Shown one piece after another: positions 1-11,052 of a stretch of DNA of 64,000 bases. The first letter of the stretch is position 1; the number at the start of each line of letters is the position of its first letter. This DNA comes from Gibbula magus (lineage: Eukaryota > Mollusca > Gastropoda > Trochida > Trochidae): positions 39,892,873 to 39,956,872 of the forward strand of contig OW388291.1 in NCBI GenBank assembly GCA_936450465.1. Direction: 5' to 3'. A program made the position numbers and the translations under genes. A model generated the notes under the pieces. The model was not told the DNA's origin and did not search any database. It saw only the letters and a program-made list of their open reading frames with translations.

Positions 1-75
1 TCAGATAGGGTAATCTTGACGGTTATAAAAAAGAAAATATTCCACCCATGTCCAGCAGCGTTATGGTAGTTGTTA
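1..75 (-). pseudogene. Decayed copy of a sulfotransferase exon (remnant)
   Basis: The reverse complement of 41-70 matches 26 of 30 bases of the SULT exon that encodes DYRNAAGHGW (same bases at 54,385-54,414). Read in that frame it gives NYHNAAGHGW and then loses similarity. The same degenerate stretch lies about 180 bp upstream of the SULT gene in unit C (54,610-54,656) and, partly deleted, in unit B near 39,775-39,810. It looks like an old duplicate of that exon that is no longer spliced. The alternative is chance similarity over 30 bp, which I consider less likely. Confidence 0.5.
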
Positions 76-744
76 ACTTCATCGTTCTGTCTGAGGTAAA
101 TAGTCATAAATCTCTACAACATTTAATTTTGTTTTTAAATTATACTCATGGTCATAAAGCAATACAGTCATCTGTTCTTAAGGTCAGCAGTCTTTTGCAT
201 GATTGATTCTATATTTAAATTATAGTTAAATTACCACGGTTCACGCGTTGTTATTTAAAGGCATACACATCTCCATAAATCAAAATCAAGGCTCTCTCTA
301 TGGAAAGTCTAAAATTTATCATTGGCCCACACCTGACTGGCTGACAAACGTCGATGGGGTTGGACCAAACACCATAATAGGCGATCATCTTTGGCGTTTG
401 TTAGATAAGAACGTCCAGGAATGTGTTTAAGACCCACATTACGACTGTTTCTGTGTACTTTTTAATAGTCCTCCATACACTGCTTTTGTAATGACCAGCT
501 GCATACAGCACACGGATAGAGGCAGGAATAGTCCACCAGACACTGATTTCCATCAATATTTTATTTGGATACAAATGATATTGGATAGTGTAACATTTGT
601 GAACAATCCAACTTTTACGCTATGGCAATTTATTCCAATTAAACACGTTCTTTGTGTGTTTGACCTCAATTAAAAGTCATTAGATTATGATAAAACTGCT
701 AATAGCAATCAGAATCAGAAACAGCTGTTATATTTTCATATAAA
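76..744. other. Noncoding flank of unit A
   Basis: This is collinear with 39,830-40,498 and 54,660-55,382 in the other two units. It includes a direct repeat of about 63 bp marked by CCATACACTG. I see no coding potential conserved between the three copies; open frames here differ from copy to copy. Confidence 0.6.
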
Positions 745-1680
745 TATACAGAGGGTAAACTTACTACAAACATCCTGGCATTGTACAGGCCTCCACCTTC
801 AGCGAAAAATAAACCTATTTTTGATCAGTTCTATGATGAATTCTCAACCTGCTTTTAAACAAAATGTACGACACGATCTAGAAAAGTTGTTCTCGGAGAT
901 TTCAACATTGACTTTGGCAATACAACTTGTGCACAAACTGTGAGAATGTCTAAACTATTCAAAAGTCTAGGATGTATCCGAGTAGTATCTTGCCCACACA
1001 CAATCGTGGTAATTGTTGGGACTGGGTAGTTACTTTTGGTGACCCGTATTCTGTCCTAAATCTTTGTGTCAAAGACATTCAAATATCTGACCATTTCGTT
1101 GTCTCATTCGACCTTGATACCGACAGGCCTCCACTCCCGAAGAAGTTTGATTGTAGGAATCTAAAAAATATAGATTGTGATGCTTTTAGATCTGATTCGT
1201 TAAACTCTAATCTCATACAAAATCCACCGTCTGATATCAATGAACTCGTTGAAAGATACAACTCACAACTCTCACCGAACTCTTAAACAAGTATGCTCCA
1301 CTCAGATCTAAGCGACCGTCCTGTTACACCATGGACTGTATCACCTGAAGTTATTTCAGCAAAGCGTCGTCGTGCTGAGAGAGCTTGGAGACGTTCTCAT
1401 CTTGAGCTCCATAGGCAAATTTACTGTGTGGTATGGAATAATGTAACTTCTCTGATCAGACAAGCCAAGCAGACGTCACTGAACTCTCAGATCCAATGTC
1501 AGATACTGTATCATTGTACAGACTCATGTCTCGGCTTCTTTGCAAAGAATTCACTCTGCCCAAAACTGACTCTCAAGACACCCTGCCTAACGATTTCAAA
1601 CTTCTGCAACGTCTGAGAATGGAATCCCGATTGATGGAAAAGCCTTAGAATGGATAACATCTTACCTGACTTACAGAAGT

Positions 1681-1805
1681 GGTGTAAACATATTTTTATT
1701 CAAGAAATGAATATGGATCGGTAAACAAGCCGCAATGGCTTATATAATACCTCTCCATTACAAAATAAATACAACAAATATTATTAATAAACATACACTA
1801 AATAA
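1681..1805 (+). mobile_element. 125-bp AT-rich insertion with 12-bp target duplication
   Basis: ACTTACAGAAGT occurs on both sides (1,669-1,680 and 1,806-1,817). Copies B (42,040 region) and C show the uninterrupted site. The insert ends in A/T-rich ATAA-like sequence. A long target duplication with an A-rich end fits target-primed retrotransposition of a short element or a truncated LINE tail. I do not recognise its source. Confidence 0.75.
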
Positions 1806-2112
1806 ACTTACAGAAGTCAATGTGTAGGGATTGGCAGCATCTCATCTGACCCATCAAACCTAACATGTGATGTTCCACAATGATCCGTGATAGGACCGAT
1901 GCTTTTAACCTTATACATGAAGGATTTTGGTAATATCGTCGATGAACATGACGTGGATAGGCATCACTACGCAGACGACTCCCAAGTCTACAGATTCATT
2001 GAGCCGACGCCACAACTAGCACCTGGAGCTTTAAGTCAGTTAAGCACGTGTTGTGATGACTTCAAGGCAAGATGGTTAATAATCAAAATGAAGCTAAATA
2101 GCGATTATAGCT

Positions 2113-2610
2113 AATATAGGCGAATAGGCAAACGGTGTAGAGAACAAAGCAATGGCAGGGCATGGTCAGATTTTCGTGACCGAGTGACTATACGAGCGGC
2201 AGCATTGTGTATATGCTATAGTTTCGCTAACTGAGTATTGATGGCACCAGCAAGAAGGGAGTTGCAGTAGTCGATTCTACTCATTACAAGAACCAGAACG
2301 AGAGTGGTGGCTGACGCCGTTGTGAGATACGTATGTGTCCAATGATGCACAGCTGAGCAAAGCAGCTCTGGATTAGACGGGAAACGTGACCATCCAATGA
2401 CACACATGAGTCGATTATCACACTGAGGTCTTTCACATTTTTTTTCTATAGGAATGCTCGTATTGTCAAACTGAAACTGATACAGCACTTGAGCTCTCCT
2501 TTTCTGTGACCCAAGGAAAATGCACTCCGTCTTGTCACTAGACGGAGTGCATTCTCCTTTTCCTTTCCTGCTTTGTTCAGCTGTGCACCATTGGACACAT
2601 ACGTACATAG
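2113..2610 (-). repeat. Inverted 3' segment of the CR1 LINE with a hairpin
   Basis: On the minus strand 2,540-2,120 encodes the CR1 segment SSDKTECIFLG...SRIDYCNSLLAG, which in copy B is on the plus strand at 42,310-42,650. Immediately after it, a short direct copy of the same start (GACGGAGTGCATTCTCC) resumes near 2,540 and then skips to the part encoding the HHWTHTY-equivalent end. The two opposed copies form a perfect-looking hairpin around 2,515-2,565. An inversion like this is expected from twin priming or from a later rearrangement. Confidence 0.75.
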
Positions 2611-3200
2611 TACATTTGTTATTATTTATATATATTAATGACCTTGATGAAGATGAACGAAGATTTACACACAAAAAATAATGTGGGCAAATATATGGCA
2701 GGTGAGGTTTAACCCCCAAAAACCCGGAACTATATATTCAATTAACTAAAAAGTCCAAAACCTCAGTTATAAATGCAATAATGCAAGAGACTCCCGTAAC
2801 TGAAGTTGAAGAACATACACATTTAGGTGTTAAATTTCAAAAGGATGCTAACTGGGCTGCTCACGTAAACAGTGTTGTAGATTTACAATTAGAGGCATTT
2901 AGGACAATCTGCTGGGCAACATGAGGCACAAGTTATAATAAACTATATGCTGAAACAAATTTCATACCCATTGTTGAAAGAAGACGTGGACAAAAATTAA
3001 CTCTTTTTCATAAAATGATAAACAACAAACAACAGCACCGAATTACTTGTACGAATTTAGAAACTCATCGAATTACAAAACCTTATGTTAAAATATCTTC
3101 TTATCCAAACTCGTTTTATATAGTACAGTTGACCTTTGGAATGCATTTCTAAACGACATCAAAATGATACAACCCAAAGATTATTTATCGAAATATTAAC
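2611..3200 (+). mobile_element. Second LINE remnant, reverse transcriptase C-terminal part
   Basis: Broken plus-strand frames resemble the stretch after the YxDD motif in CR1/Jockey-type proteins: INDLDEDE near 2,630, then EEHTHLGVKFQKDANWAAHV near 2,803-2,862, then ERRRGQKLTLFHKMIN near 2,977-3,020. Several stops and frameshifts are present. It does not align with the neighbouring CR1 copy, so it is a different element. Confidence 0.55.
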
Positions 3201-3889
3201 TCCCCAGTTAGGGTACTTATTTGGATTTGATCTAAATTGTGGAAGTCGTTTTTGTCAAATTACTCATTGTAGGCTCAAATTATGCTGCAGTTATTTAAAC
3301 TATTATAAATTTGCGGGTCACATCGTAAAGACACATCACATTATCTACTTGCTGTACAAAATACTCCTTTTAAAAACATTATGCATTATACTGCAAAATG
3401 GTCATAGTCTGAAAACAATTTCTAATAGTTACCGAGCAATAAGGCAGCGCTACTGAGAAGCTTGTGTGACAAAATCTAGTTTTAGAACAAGGAAGGAAAT
3501 GTTCCAACTCCCGACCCCTAAACAGAAAGATTCCATAATTAAAATTTTAAAATTAATATTGTAAATTTCGAATTTGTTTTTTATCACTCAAGTCTTGAAA
3601 ATCTTTTATAGATAAGCTCAAAAATCCAACAGGCCAGTCGGGCTTGCTTGTAATATTTTCTACAAGCCCGATCGGAAAGCAACCATCAATTGACAGGCGG
3701 GTAGGCAGCTATTTCGAACGCTGTATACATGTACTGTGCACAATAACCTTGCCTTTTGAACTTCACTGTAATCAGGTGCACGATGCAGTATATTTGTAAG
3801 ATAAGTGACATATACAGAGGGTGTGAGCAACTGATAAGTGATCGTTTCATATTGCGATCATTGTACCTACTATTGCACAATAATGTTTC
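3201..3889. other. Noncoding stretch, no feature recognised
   Basis: AT-rich. From about 3,729 onward it is collinear with unit B (45,825 onward). The open frames seen here are not conserved in unit B. Confidence 0.5.
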
Positions 3890-4480
3890 ATATTATAAAA
3901 AATTGGGTCGTCATGGAAAATGTCCATGTAACATCATTTAAAAGGTTTCTAATAGAAGGTAAATGTGCTTCAAATAAAGCCATACTTAGTGAAACAGGTC
4001 GTTATAACATGCATATTGAAAGTCAATTAAATTTTGTATTAAACTTATACGTGATGACGCCTGATTATCGTAGCGCCCATCAATGTTATCAATTATTGAA
4101 ATCATTATATGATAAAAAAAAATGTTTTAAAAACATTTCAAATGTGAGAAATATTTGTTTGCAAGTGAATTTTCTTATACATTGTTGAATAAAAAATGTT
4201 GGCGACAGGCAAATATTTGTGTTTATGTTTAAGAAACGAATTATATATGTTTACACGAAATTGGTCCGAAACAATTAATTCATCAAGCTAGTTAAGGCAT
4301 TATTCCGATGGAAATCAGTGTCTGAACTGGGGAAAATAAATATGTTTGCTTAATGATAGGTCACTTTTACGAAATCTATTTAAATTTAGAATATCACAAC
4401 AATTATACAACGCATTTAGAAATAATAATAATAGGCTAACGATATCCATGTCCTTATTGTTTTTCTGGTCAAAGAAAAGA
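3890..4480 (+). mobile_element. LINE ORF2 C-terminal remnant (unit A copy)
   Basis: The plus strand encodes the region downstream of the reverse transcriptase that is typical of many LINE ORF2 proteins: KRFLIEGKCASNKAIL, ETGRYNMHIES, then SNVRNI, and after a frameshift NWSETINSS and RSLLRNLFKFRISQ. The usual order (GELGRYPL, NW..I, FK.RI, FRxSxHxLxIE) can be followed, but it is interrupted by stops. The paralogous remnant in unit B is at 46,255-46,745, so this insertion predates the unit duplication. Confidence 0.6.
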
Positions 4481-5193
4481 CGAATATTGTTAGTTTGTGA
4501 AGCCTTTTCTGCTGTCGGGAGAAGTATTTGAATTGGGTTAATGTCAGTCCACAAACGATGTAAAATATGCTAATTCTTAATAATATTGATGTGTTCATAT
4601 CCTTTGCCATTTTCGTAAAACAGTTGATGTCCATTCTAAAATCCCGAGCAATACGATCATCTATGTCATGTGATCTCAAGCTGTGGTTATGAACTTAAAT
4701 TGTATACGTACTTTGAGCGGCCATTGGGTCTTTAAACATCGAATAAATATGTCTGTCTGTACTATACAACACAACAAAACTACAGTAAACGATAAGAGAA
4801 GTGAAGGGAAGAATCAATAGTGTCAAACTAGATGGACTCACAAAACCTCACCTCTCACCTTTTCTCTGTCATCTTGCGGTGTCACTTGGCGGGAGGAGTT
4901 GACTCAGTCACATGATCACGGGGACTGTTTACTATTCTCAACATTGAGTTACACGTCAGTGATGCAGCATAGAATTAAAGGTGCCAGCCCGCTTCGTCGA
5001 TAACTAATAACTAATTTCAAATGTTGCATAGTATCGACAAACAGAAATGAACTGATTACCCGGATTGTAAATTAATTCTTTATTTCGGTACGTATGGCCT
5101 CCGGCCCATATACAGGTAACAGTGAGCTGGTTGGGCAATTTTACAACAATTGGCTCCTCAGACGGAGTGCATGGTGGATAAAGAGCTGAAGTG
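4481..5193. other. Noncoding sequence shared with unit B
   Basis: This is collinear with 46,746-47,532. A minus-strand frame beginning MRSHDIDD (4,416-4,679) is present in both units but carries many differences and ends differently, so I do not call it a gene. The similarity between units stops sharply at 5,193. Confidence 0.5.
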
Positions 5194-6311
5194 AAAATAT
5201 AGTCGCCAGAGACAATGACATGATTCAGGCCGTGATCTGTAGTCCTTGGAAGCAATATCCTTAACATTGTGAAATCAAAAATAGATGAGAAACGTTGTGA
5301 GGGTGTGAGTGAGGCCTTGGAAGGCAATATGTAGTTAGTTTGGAGTCAAAAACGTAGGTGAAACGTTGTTGGTGACAGGTGTTTTGGGCAGCAAAAGGTG
5401 TTTGTGAACTTTTCCTTTGCAATCTTGCAACAAAATCAAATACCACATTGTCTGAACTATCCATATGAGAGGGAGTGCATGTTTGAAAGTTGAAATAGTG
5501 CGACAGTTGAATTAAAAAAATGCCTTAAAGAGGCTTTCACACCCATCCGAGTAAAATCTGCTGCATGGTCAGGAATAACTTTCTCCTTTCTACAATTACA
5601 TATTCAAAGAATCGACTCGACTCAGAACAAGCCAGCTTTATTTGCTTGTCACGTTGTCTTGGTTGATTGTGAATATGCCTTTTGCATGTACATGAATATA
5701 TGCGTGTACGTGTACTCACTTACAGGCATTCGGTCTTGTTATATCTTGACCAAATCTTCATTCTGAAGACATCTGCTACAGAGGATACATGGCAAAATAC
5801 AAACATTGAAAAAAGACAGATAACTTTTGTTCTAGGACTAAATTCAAAATTCTGTGAGGTAATTTTGTTGATGATTTATTGAGCTTTAGAATGAGCTGTC
5901 ACACATGTCTGAACGTGTTGCCGTAGGTGAGAAGAAGATTGTAGGTAGGGTCAGCAATCACGGCAAAAACGCTAAAATCAAAATGGCCGCTCAGTCACGT
6001 GACCTTCGAATTCGTCATGATTTACTTTTCTGTGCCATATCTTCCATATTCCATATCTTTTTTAAAAAGTTGCAAGTCTCTAGCTGCATTTTGAAAAGTG
6101 TTCCCATGTTAAAAAATTAAGTTTAGATTCGAAATGGACGTTTAATGGCTGGTCCGATTGGGCCCACAAGAAGCGGCATGAAACTACGCAGTAAGGGCTA
6201 TCATCCTGCAAAGTTTTGATGCATTAGCTGCATTTCTTCTTGTAGAAGTGCTGGGGACAAAATCGCTAGAAGAATAATAATAATAAAAACTAGGATTGAC
6301 GCGTCAATACT
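5194..6311. other. Unit A-specific sequence related in inverse to 43,200-44,000
   Basis: The part 5,990-6,200 matches, on the opposite strand, the repeat at 43,800-43,920 and 59,280-59,400 (shared words around GGTCCAGTTCGAATC and TTGCAACTTTTTTTAAAA). No coding sequence is recognised. Frames near 5,004-5,464 on the minus strand look long but are frameshifted in unit B. Confidence 0.4.
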
Positions 6312-7513
6312 TAGGTCTTCAAGACTTCTGCTTGACCTTCAACTCCATGTTGGACTCCCGGTTATTCACCAGTTTCTCCAAAGAAGGTACCCCCCTGAAA
6401 ATGGAAAACTCGCATATTTATGGACCCCTTCATTATATTTCTCATGATTAACACAAAAGGGTTAATATTTTCATACTAAGGTGTCACAAAGGAAATGTTG
6501 TGCTTTAATTTTCACTTAAGTAGATGTCATCATTATCTAGATTACATGCATAACTATGAACCTTTGAAGATGGATGAAAATTGCAATTTTCGAAAAATGA
6601 CAATGTTCTATGACAAGTCACACATAAACAATGACAGGTACATGCTTCAAAATAATTGTTCTTAATAAATGATGTTTCTACTACAACTTGAGCTATTAAA
6701 CGTTTTGCTATCGTTTATGGTTTACGATGGAAAATTCTCTAAAGACTATACCCCTCGAAAACTGTCAAAATCAAGAAATTTCAATTATCTGCGTAAATAC
6801 GCTAATTGTGCCCAAATTATAAACTTTTATATCACAATGATATGTTATGGAATTGTTAAACTATTTATTACAAAAAGATGGCAATAATTAACTTTGATAT
6901 AACTTCATTTCTAACAGAGTTATGTCCCTTTGAAAGAGAGCCGTAAAAATAAGTTTTTCAAAAAGTACAATTTTCAAATTGCTGTAGCTCGTTAACCTTT
7001 AGAAACAGAGCAATGGTTGGGGGGGATTACTTTTTGCAGCATTCTTTTAGCTTTAGAATGAGACACTGCATGATGCTGTATCTATTGCCGTGATTTAGAA
7101 GAAGATTTTTGAAGACGCGTACCCTAAAAATCGCGAAAGTGCGCAAAATTTTAAGTTTTTTCGAAATAGCAAAAATTGTATTGTTACGGCCGAAAACCAC
7201 TATAGGCCTAATCGATGGAGAATGTTCTTGCCCACATTTTGGTGCAAGTTTTATGAAAATATCTTGATAAGTTTTCGAGCTATTAAGGTTTGAAGTTTCA
7301 ACTTCAAGGGGAGATAACCCTAGAAAGAAGTCAAAAATCAAAAATCGGGCCCTGTCATGCACTGCGTCGGGTCACAGGCTACAAACCCTGACAATTTCAT
7401 GCAGATCGTACGAGCCGTTTATCCGGAAAACGTGACACAAAAACTATGAAATAATAATAAGGAAAAACACGATAACAACAATAGGTCTTCAGACATTCGT
7501 CTTGAAGACCTAA
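6312..7513 (-). mobile_element. Non-autonomous element with AGGTCTTCAAGAC terminal inverted repeats
   Basis: The left end reads TAGGTCTTCAAGACTTCTG. The right end reads GTCTTGAAGACCTA, forming a hairpin with a nearby AGGTCTTC. The whole segment is the inverse of 57,312-59,100 in unit C, with an internal deletion. A left end alone is seen at 42,998. The interior contains no recognised gene. The class is unknown; the terminal hairpins and matching inverted ends suggest a non-autonomous DNA transposon. Confidence 0.55.
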
Positions 7514-7678
7514 ATAGTCGCAAGTGACGATAAAAGGATTCAGCAGCATATTTGATTAATTTCATATTAAGTACATTATATCAGAAGTCATTCCTGAAAG
7601 TTACACGAAGATCTGTAAAAGCATTAAGCTACAGCAGCCTCTACCTGACCATCATGTATAACGGAAGTAGGATTTACT

Positions 7679-7711
7679 CCCCCCCCCCCCCCCCCCCCCC
7701 CCCCTTTTTTT
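7679..7711 (+). repeat. Homopolymer C(26)T(7)
   Basis: Twenty-six C followed by seven T, directly readable. Its exact length is likely to be variable and prone to assembly error. Confidence 0.95.
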
Positions 7712-7779
7712 ACAGTAAAAAATTAAAGTCACAATTGATCAAGATAAAATGCTTATAACACATTGTTTATGTTTATTAT

Positions 7780-7809
7780 CCCCCGCCATGCTTTTGGCAC
7801 GAAGCGGGG
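7780..7809. repeat. CCCCGCC hairpin end of a dispersed repeat
   Basis: CCCCGC at the left and GCGGGG at the right enclose CATGCTTTTGGCACGAA, forming a short stem-loop. Sequence of this form marks the end of a dispersed repeat that I recall from mollusc genomes; that part is recollection and was not checked here. Confidence 0.4.
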
Positions 7810-8097
7810 ATATAGCATTCGGCTGCGGCTGTCGGTCCTTACGTCCGTACTAAATGGAATAACTCAAATACTATTCACTGGATTATTTTCATATTTTGAA
7901 TATTGGTTCATCATAGGGAGAGTTGTTCAATTAGTCTGTAGTTTTCCGTGTTTCACGCAACATTGTTGAGTTGAAATATCCACAGCACAAATGTCCAACA
8001 AATGAGTGTCATCATGACAGGTCACAATGGAGGATGAGGTGAATATACGTAAAGGTATTGTCTATAACACATGACAAAACATGGTCAAGTCCAGTAG

Positions 8098-8294
8098 TCT
8101 GAGTTTGAATCATTGAGACATATTGCGAACAATGACTCAGGTCAAACTCCATCAAACCACAGTCATAATCATGCTGTTAGCGTGTGGTCTTCAATCTTTC
8201 TTCAATCTTTATTTGCTCTTAAACGGACACATACCTGCAGGACATATATTCATATGTAAACAAAATCTGACACAATAAAGAGTTTTTTAGAAAT
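8098..8294. other. Segment shared with unit B, at the left edge of the 17-kb block
   Basis: Collinear with 49,584-49,800. It contains TCTTTATTTGCTC and ACGGACACATACCTGCAG. These may be the 3' end of the L1-like LINE read on the minus strand (AATAAAG near its end). If so, unit B once held the LINE and has lost most of it; otherwise unit B is an empty site. Confidence 0.45.
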
Positions 8295-8644
8295 GTATGG
8301 TATAGATACACTGAACGATTTTCTAAATACGATCTGTTATTCATGAGCAGGTTAATAAATATGTAAATTTATAAATTATGTGTAAAGTAATAACTCTTTT
8401 TTATTTGTTCCCATATTTGAGTACATGTAAGATGGCATGTATGGATATAAAGTCAAGTTTCCATGGGTTCAACATAGGTAACAAGAAATAGTGAATAAGA
8501 GTACAATAGTAAAGCATTTACATTTGGGTAAAATTACTGATTAAATATTGGGAATAATGGTAACCATTTGCGTGAACAAATTTCAAAATTATTGTTTCTT
8601 CTGGATATGAATTTTTCAACAATGTTAAAGTTCTGGATTTGTTT

Positions 8645-9448
8645 TCATGTACATGTATAAATATATCTTTTAGCAGACAGTAATATATGAAGTAGCAATG
8701 ACTTATTGCCTAAGGCTCCAAACCAAACCATGGCTTTTGTTATTTCAAATATATGTATGTTCTGAATAATCCAGTTTTGTAGTTCCTTCCAGAAGGTTTT
8801 GGTTACATCACATTCCCAATATACATGACATAGCGTTTCATTTTTGACATTACAAAAACTACACATTTCATTATCAACAAGTTTCATTTTCAAAAGTTCT
8901 CTTTTTGTATAAATTATTCTATGCACCAATTTAAATTGAAAGTCTAGAAGTTTTACATCTTTCAAATTCCTTCTGGCAACATAAAAAATCATATGCCATT
9001 CAAAATCAGTTTCATGAAATAGATTTTCCCATTTTTGGCTGATATGAGGCTTAATATTGTCAGATAGGAGTTTATCATAGAATAATCTTGAGCCTTTCTT
9101 CAAAGTAATAAAATCTTTATGAAGAGAGTTCAAATCTAGATCATTGGTATGTATATATCTGTTTTGTCTAATAGTAAGTTTCCAAGCATCAGGTAAATTA
9201 TAGATAACATAACCAAGATCCATATATGTACCTCTCATGTCAAACTTGAGTTTGAGCTCTTCAAAAGATACAAAACCATTTTCATCACAGAGATCCTTAA
9301 TGGTAAGGATTCCACTCTCAGCCCAGCATCTAATAAAGTGATATGGATTATTGAAATTATTATTCAACCATAAGGGCTGTTGTAAAATTTTGCCAATGTT
9401 GTCTTCTTCTATGATATTTGTAGTACAATATAATTTCCATGCCATTAA
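8645..9448 (-). pseudogene. L1-like ORF2, C-terminal region
   Basis: A 266-residue open frame begins MAWKLYCTTNI and continues through LKLFD-type leucine-rich helices to a cysteine/histidine cluster CSFCNVKNETLCHVYWEC (near 8,810-8,865). This is the C-terminal zinc-knuckle-like region of L1/Tx1 ORF2 proteins. The first Met is not a true start: across the neighbouring 354-bp TTAA insertion the frame joins the upstream piece ending NPFWKDVL. It would have been part of the ribonucleoprotein that copies LINE RNA into the genome, but it cannot function alone. Confidence 0.8.
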
Positions 9449-9802
9449 AGGGGCAGTAGCACGTTTTTTGGAAAATGTATTTTTTCAAATTTCCCATTTA
9501 TAATGATAGTTGATGTCATTTAAATTAACTTTAGAGGGTAAAACATCTTATAACACAAACCAATTATCTGTAGTGGTAAAAACTATGTTGCGTATAAAGC
9601 AAAAATTGCATGGCGGCCATTTTATTGTGAACACAATTTATGATTTTGTATTACAAAAATGATTCCCATGGTATTACCGAAATATGTACACTCATTTTGA
9701 ACTTTATTTTCCGAAGAGAGAAGGATGTTTTACTTTTGGTGAAATTATTTTTCAAATACATTTCATCAACTTATTTTAGCGAAAAAACGTGCTACTGCCC
9801 CT
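9449..9802. mobile_element. 354-bp TTAA-flanked MITE
   Basis: Terminal inverted repeats AGGGGCAGTAGCACG and CGTGCTACTGCCCCT are perfect over 15 bp and extend into A/T runs. TTAA lies on both sides (9,445-9,448 and 9,803-9,806). Taking it out restores the ORF2 reading frame of the surrounding LINE. A TTAA target fits piggyBac- or Kolobok-type non-autonomous elements. It has no coding capacity. Confidence 0.85.
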
Positions 9803-9806
9803 TTAA

Positions 9807-11046
9807 AACATCTTTCCAAAAGGGATTATCAGTTTTAACAATATTCTGAAAATTTGCTCCATATTTTAAAATATCATTTAATGGAAAATTGCATGGATAA
9901 CTCACATTTCTTTTTCTCAAATAGTGCTTGAGGGTAGAAAGTTTCATAGCACTTACAAAGGTTTTAATATCGGTCATACGTAATCCCCCTTCCCTATAGT
10001 GCTTTTTCAATATACTCCTTTTTATTTTATCATTTTTGTCATTCCAGATGAATCTGAAAAATATCCTCTCAAGGGAGGTAATAAATTCAACAGGAGGGTT
10101 AGCTAAACTGTTTAAAATATGCAACTTTGAAAGAGCTAATGTCTTAATAAGAGTTATTTTCCCAATCAAAGTCAAATGTCTTTTTCTCCATGTTGCTAGA
10201 AGTCCTCAAGTCTTTTTGTGTTGATTACCCATAAGTCATTTAAATCAGGTGTAAATGTAATACCCAAAACTTCAAATTCACTTCTTTGCCATTCTATATC
10301 TACATCATGACATAGTATATCTTTCTTACCTGCTTTTGATCCAATCCAAATTGCCTTAGTTTTGTCTACATGCATCCTTAACCCTGACATACTGTAAAAA
10401 GTATTAATAGTGTCAATAGCAGCATATAAACTTTCTTTTGATCCATCCAGAAATAATTCAGTATCATCAGCATATTGTTCCAATTTATATTCCTGGCCAT
10501 CAATTACAATACCTTTTATGTCATTGTTTTGTCTTATCATACATCCAAGAATGTCGGCTACAAAAAGAAAGAGATATGGTGATATGGGATCACCCTGCCT
10601 GCAGCCCCGCTCATTAGGGAAGAATTCAGAGAGATGCCCATTCTGTATGACACATGAAGTTGTATCATACAGTTAAAATATTTATCCAGCGTATAATCTC
10701 TGGGCCGAAACCAAAGTTCAATGATACAGAAAGCCTTTTCAAAGTCAATCAAAATCAACAAACCTGGAATATCTCTTTTCTTGGTTTCAAACATAAGATC
10801 ACATAGTAATCTTGTATTTTCACTTATTGTTCTACCTGGAATAAATCCAGTCTGGTTACCATGAATCAAAGAGTCTAAGGTGGTCTTTAACCGGTTAGAG
10901 ATACATGCACTTATTATTTTATATAAAGAATTTAATAAAGTAATTGGTCTCCAATTTTTTAACGAATTCCTATTTTTATTAGTCTTAGGGATGCAAGTTA
11001 TAACACCTCTCTTCATAGTAAGAGACATCTTATTGCTTCAAGAAAC
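9807..11046 (-). pseudogene. L1-like ORF2, reverse transcriptase domain
   Basis: In order on the minus strand: KRGVITCIPKTNKN, NWRPITLLNSLYKIIS, GFIPGRTISENTRLL, LLILIDFEKAF (motif A), GCRQGDPISPYLFLFVADIL in a shifted frame near 10,560-10,620 (motif B), EQYADDTELFLDGS (motif C, YADD), HVDKTKAIWIGS, then the thumb region to KDVL. The order and wording are those of L1/Tx1-clade reverse transcriptases. About 25 residues are missing after motif A, there are at least two frameshifts, and one stop lies just after the hAT insertion point. The catalytic aspartates are still present but the gene is dead. Confidence 0.85.
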
Positions 11047-11052
11047 ATCTTG

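Larger units (their letters stand above)
745..2610 (+). mobile_element. CR1-like LINE, copy A (dead, rearranged)
   Basis: This is a non-LTR retrotransposon of the CR1/Jockey type. It starts inside the endonuclease domain (ALYRPP near 785, GDFNID near 895-912, SDHFVV near 1,088-1,105) and continues into the reverse transcriptase, keeping a YADD catalytic motif near 1,966-1,977. Relative to copy B it has lost about 600 bp (the B segment 41,350-41,965), which removes the start of the reverse transcriptase. It also carries a 125-bp insertion at 1,681-1,805, and its 3' part is inverted from about 2,113. Stops and frameshifts break it throughout. The matching copies are 40,499-42,960 and 55,383-57,300; none of the three is complete. 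Confidence 0.85.

Noticed and set aside
4416..4679. Minus-strand frame MRSHDIDD... present in both units A and B
   Set aside because: It diverges and ends differently in the two units and partly overlaps a LINE remnant on the other strand; no sign of coding constraint.
5004..5464. Two overlapping minus-strand frames that could be an exon
   Set aside because: The paralogous sequence in unit B (47,330-47,530) has frameshifts and stops, and no family is recognised.
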